A stretch of DNA of 57,698 nt. Origin: DATARH01 sp050246595 (GTDB lineage Bacteria > Pseudomonadota > Alphaproteobacteria > ATCC43930 > CGMCC-115725). The stretch is from NCBI GenBank assembly GCA_050246595.1, contig JBFWVT010000029.1:1-57698 (forward strand). The letters run 5' to 3'. Position numbers and translations under genes: made by a program. The stretch's first letter is position 1, and every line of letters starts with the position of its first letter. Below the pieces are notes generated by a model that was not told the DNA's origin, made no database searches, and saw nothing but the letters and a program-made list of their open reading frames with translations. This document shows, piece by piece, positions 35,108-44,504 of the stretch.

Positions 35108-35659
35108 TCATTCCGGAAACGGCAGTTCTTCGCCGTCCGGCAGCGATACCTGGAACACGTTGAGCGTGTTCCCAATCAGCGTGTAATAACCGATGATGCT
35201 GACGATCTCGACAACGCCGCGCTCGCCGAACGCGGCGATCGCCTCGCTAAAGCTCCGGTCCGACAGGCGCTGCGTCCGGAACAGTTCCTGGCAGACGCGA
35301 TAGACGAGCTTTTCATCGGCCGCCTCGAACACCGGCGTGCCGCCGGTGCGGATCGCCTCAATCGCGGCGGCCGGCACCCCCGCCTTCTCGGCCAGCGGCG
35401 CATGCGCGTACCATTCGTACTGCGCGCGCCAGAACCGGGCGGTTGCGATGATCGCCAGCTCCGACAGCCGGTCAGGGAGAGAAGTGCCCCAGCGCAGATA
35501 CTCGCCGAGCGGCGCGGCGTGCTCGCAGACGCCGGGAGCGCGGATCAGCAACTGGAACGGGCCGCCAAACCGGCCGCGCTTGCCGGAGACGATCTGATCG
35601 TGGACGCGCTTTTGCGCCGGGTCCATCTCGGCGACAGCGATCTCGCGGTAACGGCTCAT
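35108..35659 (-). CDS. carboxymuconolactone decarboxylase family protein
   Basis: 183-residue all-helical CMD-fold protein. Typical parts are GPFQLLIRAPGVCEHAAPLGEYLRW, LSELAIIATARFW, EYEW-like AQYEWYAHAPLAEKAG and the C-terminal VVEIVSIIGYYTLIGNTLNVF. It lacks the CxxC of AhpD-type peroxidases, so a decarboxylase-like or unknown role is more likely than a redox one. The ATG at 35659 with AGGGGA upstream is preferred over a longer frame. It is divergent from degP. Confidence 0.88.
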   Translation of the reverse strand: MSRYREIAVAEMDPAQKRVHDQIVSGKRGRFGGPFQLLIRAPGVCEHAAPLGEYLRWGTSLPDRLSELAIIATARFWRAQYEWYAHAPLAEKAGVPAAAIEAIRTGGTPVFEAADEKLVYRVCQELFRTQRLSDRSFSEAIAAFGERGVVEIVSIIGYYTLIGNTLNVFQVSLPDGEELPFPE

Positions 35660-35836
35660 CGGATTCCCCTGCTGCGGCGGTCGAGCCGGCAGCCTACCGC
35701 GATCCGGCGGGCGGAACCAGCGCGCGATCCGGTGTTGCCTGCCCGACATTACGGCGAATTAATCCAACTGAAAGCACCCTGTCAGGTTGTTCTGCCATGT
35801 TGCGGGCGATCACTCGTGCATCAGGAGAATGCTCGC

Positions 35837-37441
35837 ATGACGGAACATCCGGCCGGCTCCGGCCGCCAACCCCGGTTCGGCAAGACGCGCGCCGCCGCCG
35901 TCGGGTTCGGTCTCGGCGCCACGCTCGCGCTGTCGCCGCTGGTCTGGGCGCAGAATACTTCGCAGAACGCGGTTCCGCCGCTGTCGCAGGGCGCGCCAGT
36001 GCTGCCGCAGCAGAGTTTTGCGCCGCTCGTCAAACGGGTGCTGCCGGCCGTGGTCAACATCTCGGTCACCGACAGATCCGGCCCCGAGATGATGGGCTTT
36101 GACCGATCCGAGGAAAGGTCCGAGCGGTGGCGGCAGATACCCGAGCAGTTTCGCGGCTCGCCGTTCGAGGATTTTATGCGCCGCTTCTTCGACAATGACG
36201 ACGAGGGCGGTCGCAGGATACCGGGTCCGTTTTCCGAAGGTCCGAACCGCGAGGGCCGCAAGCGGATTTCGCTCGGCTCCGGCTTTATCATCGATCCGTC
36301 CGGGATCGTCGTGACCAACAATCATGTCATCGGCAAATCCTCAAAGGTCGAGGTCGTGCTGCAAGACAACAGCAAATATCCGGCACGCGTGCTGGGCCGC
36401 GACTCGCGCACCGATATCGCGGTGCTGAAGATCGACGCGGACAACCCGCTGCCCTATGTCGCGTTCGGCGACAGCAGCGCGGCGCAGGTCGGCGACTGGG
36501 TCATCGCGGTCGGCAATCCGTTCGGGCTCGGCGGCAGCGTGACGACCGGCATCGTCTCGGCGCGCGGACGCGACCTCCGCTCGGGCCAGTTCGACGATTA
36601 CTTGCAGATCGACGCGCCGATCAACCGCGGCAATTCGGGCGGACCGACCTTCAACAGCAATGGCGAGGTGATCGGCATCAACACGGCGATCTATTCGCCA
36701 AACGGCGGCAGCGTCGGGATCGGCTTCGCGGTGCCCTCGAATGTCGCGCAACACGTCGTCGAGCAGATCCAGCAGCACGGCAAGGTCAGCCGCGGCTGGC
36801 TCGGGGTGCAGATCCAGGAGGTCACGCCAGCCATCGCCGCCAGCCTCGGCCTCGGCGGCGAGGGCGGCGCGCTGGTCGCCAATGTCACGCCGAACAGCCC
36901 GGCTTCCCGCGCCGGTCTGCAACAGGGCGATGTGATCCTGTCGTTTAACAACACCGATCTGAAACGGATGCGCGATCTGCCGCGGCTGGTCTCGACCGCG
37001 GCGCCGGAAATCACCGCGCCGATCACAGTGTGGCGCAACGGACAGCAAAGACAGCTGAGCGTCATGCTCGGCGAGGCGCCGGAGACCCCGCAAACGGCAT
37101 CCGTCCGCAGCAGCGAACCCGCCGAGGCGGACAGGGCCGAGGCGCTCGGCATGCGCCTCGCCGAGCTGACCCCCGATCTGCGCCGCAGGATGCAGGTCGG
37201 CCGCGATGTGCAGGGGGTTGTCATCACCGGGATCGAGCGCGGCAGCCCGGCGGAGTCGTTCGGTCTGGCGCGCGGCGACGTCCTGGTCTCGATCAATCAG
37301 GAGCCGGTCAGAGACCCGGACGCGGCGGCGCGGAAGCTGCAGCAGATCGCGAACTCGCCGCAGAAGAACGCACTGTTGCTGTTGAGCAGAAACGGCACCT
37401 CCCGCTATGTCGGGGTGACGCTCGGCAAAGACGCCGGATAG
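35837..37441 (+). CDS. degP: Do-family periplasmic serine protease (DegP/HtrA type)
   Basis: 534-residue envelope protease and chaperone. It opens with a basic n-region and hydrophobic segment (about 19-38, ending VWAQ), a signal peptide. The catalytic triad is His163 (TNNHVIG), Asp193 (SRTDIAVLK) and Ser267 (GNSGGP). Two PDZ domains follow (about 290-380 and 430-530). It degrades misfolded periplasmic proteins. The ATG at 35837 has AGGAGA upstream. A clear intrinsic terminator follows, so it is a single-gene unit. degP or the paralogue degQ cannot be separated by sequence alone. Confidence 0.95.
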   Translation: MTEHPAGSGRQPRFGKTRAAAVGFGLGATLALSPLVWAQNTSQNAVPPLSQGAPVLPQQSFAPLVKRVLPAVVNISVTDRSGPEMMGFDRSEERSERWRQIPEQFRGSPFEDFMRRFFDNDDEGGRRIPGPFSEGPNREGRKRISLGSGFIIDPSGIVVTNNHVIGKSSKVEVVLQDNSKYPARVLGRDSRTDIAVLKIDADNPLPYVAFGDSSAAQVGDWVIAVGNPFGLGGSVTTGIVSARGRDLRSGQFDDYLQIDAPINRGNSGGPTFNSNGEVIGINTAIYSPNGGSVGIGFAVPSNVAQHVVEQIQQHGKVSRGWLGVQIQEVTPAIAASLGLGGEGGALVANVTPNSPASRAGLQQGDVILSFNNTDLKRMRDLPRLVSTAAPEITAPITVWRNGQQRQLSVMLGEAPETPQTASVRSSEPAEADRAEALGMRLAELTPDLRRRMQVGRDVQGVVITGIERGSPAESFGLARGDVLVSINQEPVRDPDAAARKLQQIANSPQKNALLLLSRNGTSRYVGVTLGKDAG

Positions 37442-37463
37442 CCCGCCGCACGCGGATATCGGC

Positions 37464-37493
37464 AAAAGGGCGCCCGGAGCGGCGCCCTTTTTT
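37464..37493 (+). terminator. intrinsic terminator of degP
   Basis: AAAAGGGCGCC and GGCGCCCTTTT pair around a six-base loop and are followed by more T residues (TTTTTT in total). It lies 22 bp after the degP stop. This is a textbook rho-independent terminator; the A-rich 5' side lets it work in both directions. Confidence 0.92.
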
Positions 37494-37540
37494 ATCCCCG
37501 ATCACCGCCCGCAGCGGGGGGCGCCGGCGGGCCGGGAGGG

Positions 37541-38617
37541 TCAGCGTTGGCGCCAAGCACCGGGATCGCTGCCGCCGCGGTCATGCGCCTTCAGAGGCAT
37601 CCGTGCCTCCAGGCGTTCGAGCTCGATGGTTGTACGAGCCCCGGCCCGCAGCAGTCGATGGGTGGCCTCGCGCAGCGCCGAGCGGTTCTCCTGCGTGTCC
37701 TGCGTCAGGGCGGCGTCAAAAGCGGCGAGGAAGACGGCGATATCGGTATCGACGCGGGCGCGCAGCTCGTGATCGATAAACGCGCCTGCGCCCTGCTTGC
37801 CGGCGGCGGCGGAGCCGGTCTGCTGCCCGCCTTGGCGGAGCAGCTGTTCGGGAGCCGGTCCGGCCTCGGAAAATCCGGTCGCCGCCGGGCGGCCCGGTGG
37901 CGGAGGAAGCGGTCGGTTCGCGTGCGCCTGGGCGGGTCGGCTGATGTCGGCGACGGACCGGTCCGCCGGGGGGAATAGAAACTCGGAAGAACCGTTGTGC
38001 GAAGCGGTGCCATTACCGAGCGGAAGGTGCAGTCTGTGACGCGTGTCCCCCTCGCCCCGCAACTGCGGCGACGCCGCCGCTTGCCGCTGCATGGTCTCGG
38101 CCGGTGCGAGCCGCCCGTCTCCGCCTTCGCCGGGCACTTGCATAGATGTGTGGGCAGACGATGGCCGCGGGTCGCGAATGGCGGCGCCATCGCGCAGGAG
38201 CCCGTCCTTCTCCGGGGGCGTGCGCTGGTAGCGCTCCCCGCCGAGCCGCTGCGCGTCGGGCGCGGCGGCGATATCGGACCCCGTCGCCATCGCCTCGGCG
38301 CGCCGTTCCGCACCGCCATGTGCCGCACCGCCGTGTGCAGCCGGCGCATCAAGGCGCGAACGCCGGCTGGAGCCGGTCTCGACGGGTTCGCTCGCCGTCG
38401 CCTTAATCAACTGCGCTTCCGGCCCGCTCGGGGTCGCGACCGAACTGTCGCGGGCCGGAAGCCGGGCACGGCTCTTGCTGACCACATAGCTGATCGCCGG
38501 CGGCGAGCAATCGTATGTCCGCGCGATGCTGGCGAGCGTCTCCCCCGCCTCGTACCGGGCCATGATCAGCGGCCAGTCCGATTGCGGAATTTTTCCTCTT
38601 TTATTCGATTTTCCCAT
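37541..38617 (-). CDS. hypothetical protein: N-terminal helix-turn-helix, long disordered middle, C-terminal helical domain
   Basis: 358 residues of unknown function. Residues about 8-55 form a helix-turn-helix: KIPQSDWPLIMARYEAGETL continuing to ASIARTYDCSPPAISYVVSK. This fits a resolvase- or Trp-repressor-like DNA-binding helix pair. About 60-265 is a proline/alanine/glycine-rich, charged, probably disordered stretch. About 285-350 (DTDIAVFLAAFDAALTQDTQ ... ATHRLLRAGARTTIELERLE) is predicted helical. The ATG at 38617 is chosen. Similar HTH-tailed proteins occur in alphaproteobacteria, but I know no assigned role. It is likely a DNA-associated regulator. It is transcribed alone. Confidence 0.8.
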   Translation of the reverse strand: MGKSNKRGKIPQSDWPLIMARYEAGETLASIARTYDCSPPAISYVVSKSRARLPARDSSVATPSGPEAQLIKATASEPVETGSSRRSRLDAPAAHGGAAHGGAERRAEAMATGSDIAAAPDAQRLGGERYQRTPPEKDGLLRDGAAIRDPRPSSAHTSMQVPGEGGDGRLAPAETMQRQAAASPQLRGEGDTRHRLHLPLGNGTASHNGSSEFLFPPADRSVADISRPAQAHANRPLPPPPGRPAATGFSEAGPAPEQLLRQGGQQTGSAAAGKQGAGAFIDHELRARVDTDIAVFLAAFDAALTQDTQENRSALREATHRLLRAGARTTIELERLEARMPLKAHDRGGSDPGAWRQR

Positions 38618-38857
38618 TACCAAAGACCTTGAATCTACCTAACCTTCCTTGCTGCGCTCGACCCGTCGGCGGACGGCATCACTTCAATACCGGTACACCT
38701 GGGGGCGCCGATCACAGGAAACGTGACGGGAACGATGTCGCGGGCCGGCGTCTCGCCGATTGCCTGACAGAGACATCCCTGCCGGCAGCCAAGATATTAA
38801 CGGCAAAAGTTAACAAAGCAAAGGATTTTATTGGTTCCGCCTGCCGCTGTTCACGCT

Positions 38858-40285
38858 CTACTTCGCCGGCGCAAGCTGATCGGGCGGCATCCTGACAATC
38901 TTCCCAGGATTTAAAATATTATCCGGGTCGAGCGCCTGCTTGATGCTACGCATCACAGACACCGCCTCGCCATGCTCGGCAAGAAGGAAGTCCATTTTGC
39001 CGTACCCGATGCCGTGTTCACCGGTACACGTGCCCTCCATTGCGAGCGCGCGGGCCACCATTCGAGCATTGAGCCGGTTTGCTTCGGCGATTTCTTCCAA
39101 TGACTGTGGATCGATCATAAAAATCAGATGGAAATTACCGTCGCCGACATGGCCGGCGAGCGCCGACGGGATCGCCGATTGCGCGAGATCGCGTTTTGTC
39201 TCGCCGATGCACTCGGCCAGACGCGAGATCGGGACGCACACATCGGTCGGCCAACCCTTTGATCCAGGACGCAAAGCCAGCGCCGCGTAATAGGCGTCGT
39301 GGCGCGCCTGCCACAGTTTCGAGCGTTCTTCGGGACTGGTCGCCCAGCGAAAATCGTCACCGCCCTGCTCGGTCGCGAGCGCCTCGACCATCGCCACCTG
39401 CTCCGCGACGCCTGCATTGCTGCCATGAAACTCAAAGAACAGTGTTGGCGCGATTTTGTGATTTAATTTTGAATATTTGTTAATCGCATCGATCTGCGCC
39501 TCGTCGAGCAGCTCGATTCGCGCGACCGGCACGCCGCTCTGGATCGTCTGGATCACCGTGTCCACCGCCGCCCCGATCGTCGGAAAGGCGCAGACCGCCG
39601 CGGAGATCGCCTCGGGGATGCCGTACAGCCGCACCGTCACCTCGGTGATGATGCCGAGCGTGCCTTCCGAGCCGACAAACAGCCGGGTCAAATCGTACCC
39701 GGCAGCGGATTTGCGGGCGCGCCGGGCGGTGCGGATGATCCGGCCGTCGGCCAGGACCACGGTCAGCGCCAGAACGTTCTCGCGCATCGTCCCGTAACGC
39801 ACCGCGTTGGTGCCCGAGGCGCGCGTCGCCGCCATGCCGCCGAGCGAGGCGTCGGCGCCGGGATCGATCGGAAAGAAAAGCCCGGTATCGCGCAAGTATT
39901 CGTTGAGCTGTTTGCGCGTGACACCCGCTTCGACTGTGGCGTCGAGATCTTCGGCGTTGACCCGCACAATGCGGTTCATCCGCGACAGATCGATGCAGAC
40001 CCCGCCGTGCAGCGCCGCGACGTGACCTTCGAGCGAGGTGCCGGTGCCGAACGCAATGACCGGAATCTTGTATTCGGCGCACAGCCCGACGATCGCCGCG
40101 ACCTCTTCGGTGCTTTGCGCAAAGACGACCGCGTCCGGAGGGTGCGGCGCGTGATAGGATTCGTCCCTGCCGTGCTGCTCGCGGACGGCCGGAGAGGTTG
40201 ACAGCCGGTCGCCGAGACGCTGGCGCAGCGAGGCGAGCAACGCCGGGTCGAGCGGCACGCGATGCGGGTCGGTTGCTGTCATCAT
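38858..40285 (-). CDS. FAD-linked oxidase, D-lactate dehydrogenase (cytochrome) type
   Basis: 475 residues with the PCMH-type FAD domain. Key stretches are AFGTGTSLEGH, GADASLGGMAATRASGTNAV and FVGSEGTLGIITEV. The C-terminal part has AGHVGDGNFHLIF and CTGEHGIGYGK, with metal-type histidines as in DLD. It likely oxidises D-lactate or a similar 2-hydroxyacid to the keto acid and feeds cytochrome c or quinone. It is a separate paralogue from the gene at 18269. Two ATG codons in a row (40285, 40282) are possible starts. Confidence 0.9.
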   Translation of the reverse strand: MMTATDPHRVPLDPALLASLRQRLGDRLSTSPAVREQHGRDESYHAPHPPDAVVFAQSTEEVAAIVGLCAEYKIPVIAFGTGTSLEGHVAALHGGVCIDLSRMNRIVRVNAEDLDATVEAGVTRKQLNEYLRDTGLFFPIDPGADASLGGMAATRASGTNAVRYGTMRENVLALTVVLADGRIIRTARRARKSAAGYDLTRLFVGSEGTLGIITEVTVRLYGIPEAISAAVCAFPTIGAAVDTVIQTIQSGVPVARIELLDEAQIDAINKYSKLNHKIAPTLFFEFHGSNAGVAEQVAMVEALATEQGGDDFRWATSPEERSKLWQARHDAYYAALALRPGSKGWPTDVCVPISRLAECIGETKRDLAQSAIPSALAGHVGDGNFHLIFMIDPQSLEEIAEANRLNARMVARALAMEGTCTGEHGIGYGKMDFLLAEHGEAVSVMRSIKQALDPDNILNPGKIVRMPPDQLAPAK

Positions 40286-40502
40286 TTGCCGTTTAAAGAA
40301 AAGGCATGCGGGCGGGGATTACTCCGCAAGCCGCGCCCGCGCAATGCCGTCGCTTGACTATATAAGAATAAGTCGCCGGTTTACCGCCCGCATCGCGCAA
40401 AAATCGCCGCAAAGGCGGCTGACGACCCGGCTGTCGTTGAGCCGCGGGCAGCGAATCACTACCTTTGGCCCGCAAGACGCGCACAGGATGCGGGAGTCCG
40501 CG

Positions 40503-43500
40503 ATGGCCGATCGGCCGAATGCGTTGGCGGCGGTGACGCTCGACGACAAATATACGCTCGAAAAGGGCCGGATTTACCTGACCGGCACGCAGGCGCTGGT
40601 GCGCCTGCCGATGTTGCAGCGCCAGCGCGACGCGGCTTCGGGGATCAATACGGGCTGTTTTATTTCCGGCTATCGCGGCTCGCCGCTCGGCGGGTTCGAT
40701 CAGGCGCTGTGGAGCGCGCGCCGCTTTGTCGAGCGCAACCACATCAAGTTCCAGCCCGCGATCAACGAGGAACTGGCCGCCACCGCGGTATGGGGCAGCC
40801 AGCAGATCGGGCTTTTCCCCGGCGCCAGATATGACGGCGTTTTCGCGGTCTGGTACGGCAAGGGGCCGGGGGTGGACCGCAGCGGCGACGCGCTCAAGCA
40901 CGGCAACTCAGCCGGAACCGCGCCCAACGGCGGCGTCTTGGCGCTGGCCGGCGACGATCACACCTGCAAATCCTCGACCCTGGCGCATCAGTCCGAATTC
41001 GCGTTTATCGACGCGCTGGTCCCGGTGCTGAACCCGGCCGGTGTCGAGGACATTCTCGATCTCGGTCTCTACGGCTGGGTGATGTCGCGCTATTCGGGCT
41101 GCTGGGTGGCGCTGAAGACCGTCGCCGAGACGATGGACAGCTCGGCCTCGATCTCGGTCGATCCCGGCCGGGTCGAGATCGTCCTGCCCCCGGATTTCGC
41201 GATGCCGCCTGGTGGTCTCAACATCCGCTGGCCCGACCCGCCGCTCGATCAGGAAGCCCGGCTGCACCGGTTCAAGATCCCGGCCGCGCTCGCCTTCGCC
41301 CGCGCCAACCGGCTCGACCGCGTTGTCATCGATCCGCCGCGCCCCCGCTTTGGCATCGCGACAACCGGCAAATCCTATCTCGATGTCCGGCAGGCATTGG
41401 AAGAACTCGGTATTGGCGAGCAGGAGGCTGCCGCGCTGGGATTGCGGCTTTACAAGATCGCGATGTCCTGGCCGCTGGAACCGGATGGCATCAGGCGCTT
41501 CGCCGAAGGTCTCGACGAGGTGCTGGTCGTCGAGGAAAAGCGCGCCGTTATCGAGACCCAGCTCAAGGAGCTTCTCTATAATTGGCCCGCCAACCGGCGG
41601 CCGCGCGTGGTGGGGAAATTCGACGAGAGCGGCGACTGGATATTGCCGTCGAACGGCGAATTGTCGCCGGCGCAGATTGCTCGGATCATCGCCCGGCGGC
41701 TCGCCGCGCTGGGCGCTCCGGAGTGGCTGGCCGAGCGGGTCGCCCGTCTCGACGCGCGCGAGCGGCAGATCGGCGGTCCAACGGGCGCCAATGTCGTGCC
41801 GTTCGCGCGCACGCCGTATTTCTGCTCCGGCTGTCCGCACAACACCTCGACACGGGTCCCGGAAGGCAGCCGCGCGCTCGCGGGGATCGGCTGTCACTAC
41901 CTGTCGCAATTCATGGACCGCAACACCGCGACCTTTACGCAGATGGGCGGCGAGGGCGCGGCGTGGATCGGGCAGGCGCCGTTTGTCGAGACCCCGCATG
42001 TCTTCGCCAATATCGGCGACGGCACCTATACGCATTCCGGCGTCCTGGCGATCCGCGCCGCGGTCGCCGCCGGGGTCACGATGACCTACAAGGTGCTGTT
42101 CAACGACGCGGTCGCGATGACCGGCGGCCAGCCGCTCGACGGCAGTCTGACGGTGCCGCGGGTCGCGGCGCAGCTCGCCGCCGAGGGCGTGCGCCAAGTC
42201 GTCATCGTCAGCGACCAGCCGCACAAATACCCGCCCGGCACCCAGTTTCCGCACGGCGCGACGGTGCGTCACCGCGACGAACTCGATCAGGTACAGCGCG
42301 AATTGCGCGAGATTGGCGGGGTCACCGCGATTGTTTACGATCAGACCTGCGCCGCCGAAAAACGCCGCCGCCGTAAGCGCGGCCGGTTTCCGGACCCGCC
42401 GCAGCGCGTCTTTATCAACGATCTGGTTTGCGAGGGTTGCGGCGACTGCTCGGCGGCCTCGAACTGTCTGTCGGTCGTGCCGGTCGAGACCGAATTCGGA
42501 CGCAAGCGCGCGATCGACCAGTCGAGCTGCAACAAGGATTTTTCCTGCCTCAAAGGCTTCTGCCCGAGTTTTGTGACCGTGCATGGCGGCAGCCTGCGCA
42601 AGCGCAGTCCCGCCGATTTGAGCGGGAGCGACCTGCCATCGCTGCCGGAGCCGGCGCTGCCCGCCCTGGCCGAGCCATACGGCATCCTCGTCACCGGGGT
42701 CGGGGGCACCGGGGTCGTGACAATCGGCGCGCTGCTCGGCATGGCGGCGCATCTGGAGGGGAAGGGCGTTGCCGTGCTCGACCAGCTCGGCATGGCGCAG
42801 AAGGGCGGCGCGGTGATGAGCCATGTGCGCATCGCCGAGCACCCGGACCAGCTTCATGCCGTCCGCATCGCCGCCGGCAGCGCGCGGCTGCTGCTCGGCT
42901 GCGATCTGGTCGTATCCGCCAGCCCTGAGGCGCTGTCGAAGGCGGCGCCGGGAACGACACGCGCCGTCGTCAACAGCCACGAGATCATCACCGGCGATTT
43001 CACCCGCAACCCGGACCTGCCGTTTCCGGGCCGCGATCTGCGCGGCGGCATCTCGGCGGCGGTCGGGCAGGGCGGTGCCGAGTTTATCGGCGCGACAAGG
43101 CTGGCGACCGGGCTGCTCGGCGATTCGATCGCCAGCAATCTGTTCATGCTCGGCTATGCCTATCAGAAAGGTCTTGTGCCGGTCTCGGCGGCTTCGATTG
43201 AGCGCGCGATCGAATTGAACGGAGTTGCCGTCGAGTTTAATCGGAAGGCGTTCGACTGGGGCCGCCGCGCCGCGCTCAATCCGGCGTCGGTCGAAGCGCG
43301 CGCCGTGCCGGCCGGTGCCGTGCCGGAGAGCCATTGCCCGTCGGAGAGCCTCGACGAACTGATCGCGCGCCGGGTCGCCTTTCTGACTCAATATCAAGAT
43401 ACCGCCTATGCCGAGCGCTACGCCGCGCGCATCCGGCGCCTGCGCGAGGTCGAGAGAGCGCGTTGCGCAGAGAACATGGCGCTGACCGAGACGGCCGCCC

Positions 43501-44009
43501 GCGCGCTGTTCAAACTCATGGCATATAAAGACGAATACGAAGTCGCCCGTCTCTATGCCGAGACCGATTTTGCGGCGCGGGTCGCCGAGCAGTTCGAGGG
43601 TCCCTACGAATTGCGCTTTCATCTCGCGCCGCCGCTGCTGGCTGACCGCGATCCGGCCACCGGCCACCTGAAGAAAAAGGTGTACGGCCCGTGGATGCTC
43701 GGCGTGTTCCGCATGCTCGCACGGATGCGCCGGCTGCGCGGCACCGCGTTCGACATTTTCGGCCGCACCGCCGAGCGTCGCGCCGAGCGGCATCTGATCG
43801 TGGCGTATGAAACCGTTCTCGACGAGATCGAGCGCGGTCTGTCGCCGGAGAACCACCCCGTCGCGGTCGAACTCGCCCGTCTGCCGCTCGACATTCGCGG
43901 CTTCGGTCACGTCAAGGAGGCGAATTTGACGCGCGCCAAGGCGAAGGAGGCCGATCTGCTCGCCCGCTTCCGCGCGCCGTCGTCGCCGGCGCTGGCCGCG
44001 GCGGAGTAA
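40503..44009 (+). CDS. indolepyruvate ferredoxin oxidoreductase family protein (fused alpha and beta parts)
   Basis: 1168 residues joining an IorA-like ThDP/ferredoxin-type half and an IorB-like half. The N-terminal pyrimidine domain holds TGTQALVRLPMLQ and GYRGSPLGGFD. The ThDP domain shows GIGCHYLSQFMDR and GDGTYTHSG near the middle. An iron-sulfur region has CEGCGDCSAASNC and CNKDFSCLKGFCPSF. The gamma-type domain begins GILVTGVGGTGVVTIGALLG. It converts aryl-pyruvates to aryl-acetyl-CoA with ferredoxin. Single-chain forms are usual in proteobacteria. The ATG at 40503 is preferred; one at 40488 is possible. Confidence 0.93.
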   Translation: MADRPNALAAVTLDDKYTLEKGRIYLTGTQALVRLPMLQRQRDAASGINTGCFISGYRGSPLGGFDQALWSARRFVERNHIKFQPAINEELAATAVWGSQQIGLFPGARYDGVFAVWYGKGPGVDRSGDALKHGNSAGTAPNGGVLALAGDDHTCKSSTLAHQSEFAFIDALVPVLNPAGVEDILDLGLYGWVMSRYSGCWVALKTVAETMDSSASISVDPGRVEIVLPPDFAMPPGGLNIRWPDPPLDQEARLHRFKIPAALAFARANRLDRVVIDPPRPRFGIATTGKSYLDVRQALEELGIGEQEAAALGLRLYKIAMSWPLEPDGIRRFAEGLDEVLVVEEKRAVIETQLKELLYNWPANRRPRVVGKFDESGDWILPSNGELSPAQIARIIARRLAALGAPEWLAERVARLDARERQIGGPTGANVVPFARTPYFCSGCPHNTSTRVPEGSRALAGIGCHYLSQFMDRNTATFTQMGGEGAAWIGQAPFVETPHVFANIGDGTYTHSGVLAIRAAVAAGVTMTYKVLFNDAVAMTGGQPLDGSLTVPRVAAQLAAEGVRQVVIVSDQPHKYPPGTQFPHGATVRHRDELDQVQRELREIGGVTAIVYDQTCAAEKRRRRKRGRFPDPPQRVFINDLVCEGCGDCSAASNCLSVVPVETEFGRKRAIDQSSCNKDFSCLKGFCPSFVTVHGGSLRKRSPADLSGSDLPSLPEPALPALAEPYGILVTGVGGTGVVTIGALLGMAAHLEGKGVAVLDQLGMAQKGGAVMSHVRIAEHPDQLHAVRIAAGSARLLLGCDLVVSASPEALSKAAPGTTRAVVNSHEIITGDFTRNPDLPFPGRDLRGGISAAVGQGGAEFIGATRLATGLLGDSIASNLFMLGYAYQKGLVPVSAASIERAIELNGVAVEFNRKAFDWGRRAALNPASVEARAVPAGAVPESHCPSESLDELIARRVAFLTQYQDTAYAERYAARIRRLREVERARCAENMALTETAARALFKLMAYKDEYEVARLYAETDFAARVAEQFEGPYELRFHLAPPLLADRDPATGHLKKKVYGPWMLGVFRMLARMRRLRGTAFDIFGRTAERRAERHLIVAYETVLDEIERGLSPENHPVAVELARLPLDIRGFGHVKEANLTRAKAKEADLLARFRAPSSPALAAAE

Positions 44010-44042
44010 GCGGGGCGGCACTCGGTTCGAGAACCGACCGGA

Positions 44043-44384
44043 TCAGCTCCAGGCGAACAGCACGGAAACGACGATCGCGAGCGCGATCAGCACCGCGATC
44101 GCGATCGCCGGCCAGACCAGCCTGTCCTGCATGCGGTAACGGCGCCGGTCGGTGCCGCCCGGATCGGCCGCCAAACCCGCCGGATCGGCGCGTACTGCTT
44201 CGGGGAGCGGCGGGTCCGACGCCGCGGGCGGCGCGCCGGCGGCTTCGTCGTCGGTGCCGAGCGGCGCGGCGGCGGGGTCGAAACCGGGCACCTTGTCGCC
44301 GGTCAGACCGCGATCGATGGCATCCTTGCGGCGGGCCATTGCCGCCGGGCCGCTGTTTTTTCGCCGCTGAGGCTTGCCGGCCAT
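44043..44384 (-). CDS. small hypothetical membrane-anchored protein
   Basis: 113 residues. The first 85 are hydrophilic: basic at the start (MAGKPQRRKNSGPAAMARRK), then rich in Pro, Ala, Gly and Asp. The last ~25 (LVWPAIAIAVLIALAIVVSV) form one transmembrane helix, so it is tail-anchored. No family is recognised. It is convergent with the big oxidoreductase gene and lies downstream of the TPR-glycosyltransferase gene on the same strand. Confidence 0.65.
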   Translation of the reverse strand: MAGKPQRRKNSGPAAMARRKDAIDRGLTGDKVPGFDPAAAPLGTDDEAAGAPPAASDPPLPEAVRADPAGLAADPGGTDRRRYRMQDRLVWPAIAIAVLIALAIVVSVLFAWS

Positions 44385-44504
44385 GTATTGAACCCCTCAC
44401 GCACCGCGCGTCCCTGTCGCATCGGCTCTCTATGGAGAACTTGCCGGCGGCGGTGCGGTTCCGCTGGCATGACCGGGGCGGTGCGGCGGTATCGCCTATA
44501 TTGA

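Noticed and set aside
40908..44021. Very long open frame (over 1000 codons) antisense to the indolepyruvate oxidoreductase gene, and similar frames opposite the ars genes and elsewhere
   Set aside because: In high-GC DNA stop codons are rare on the opposite strand of real genes. The translations are Arg/Ala/Gln-rich with no family resemblance, and the sense strand holds clear enzymes.
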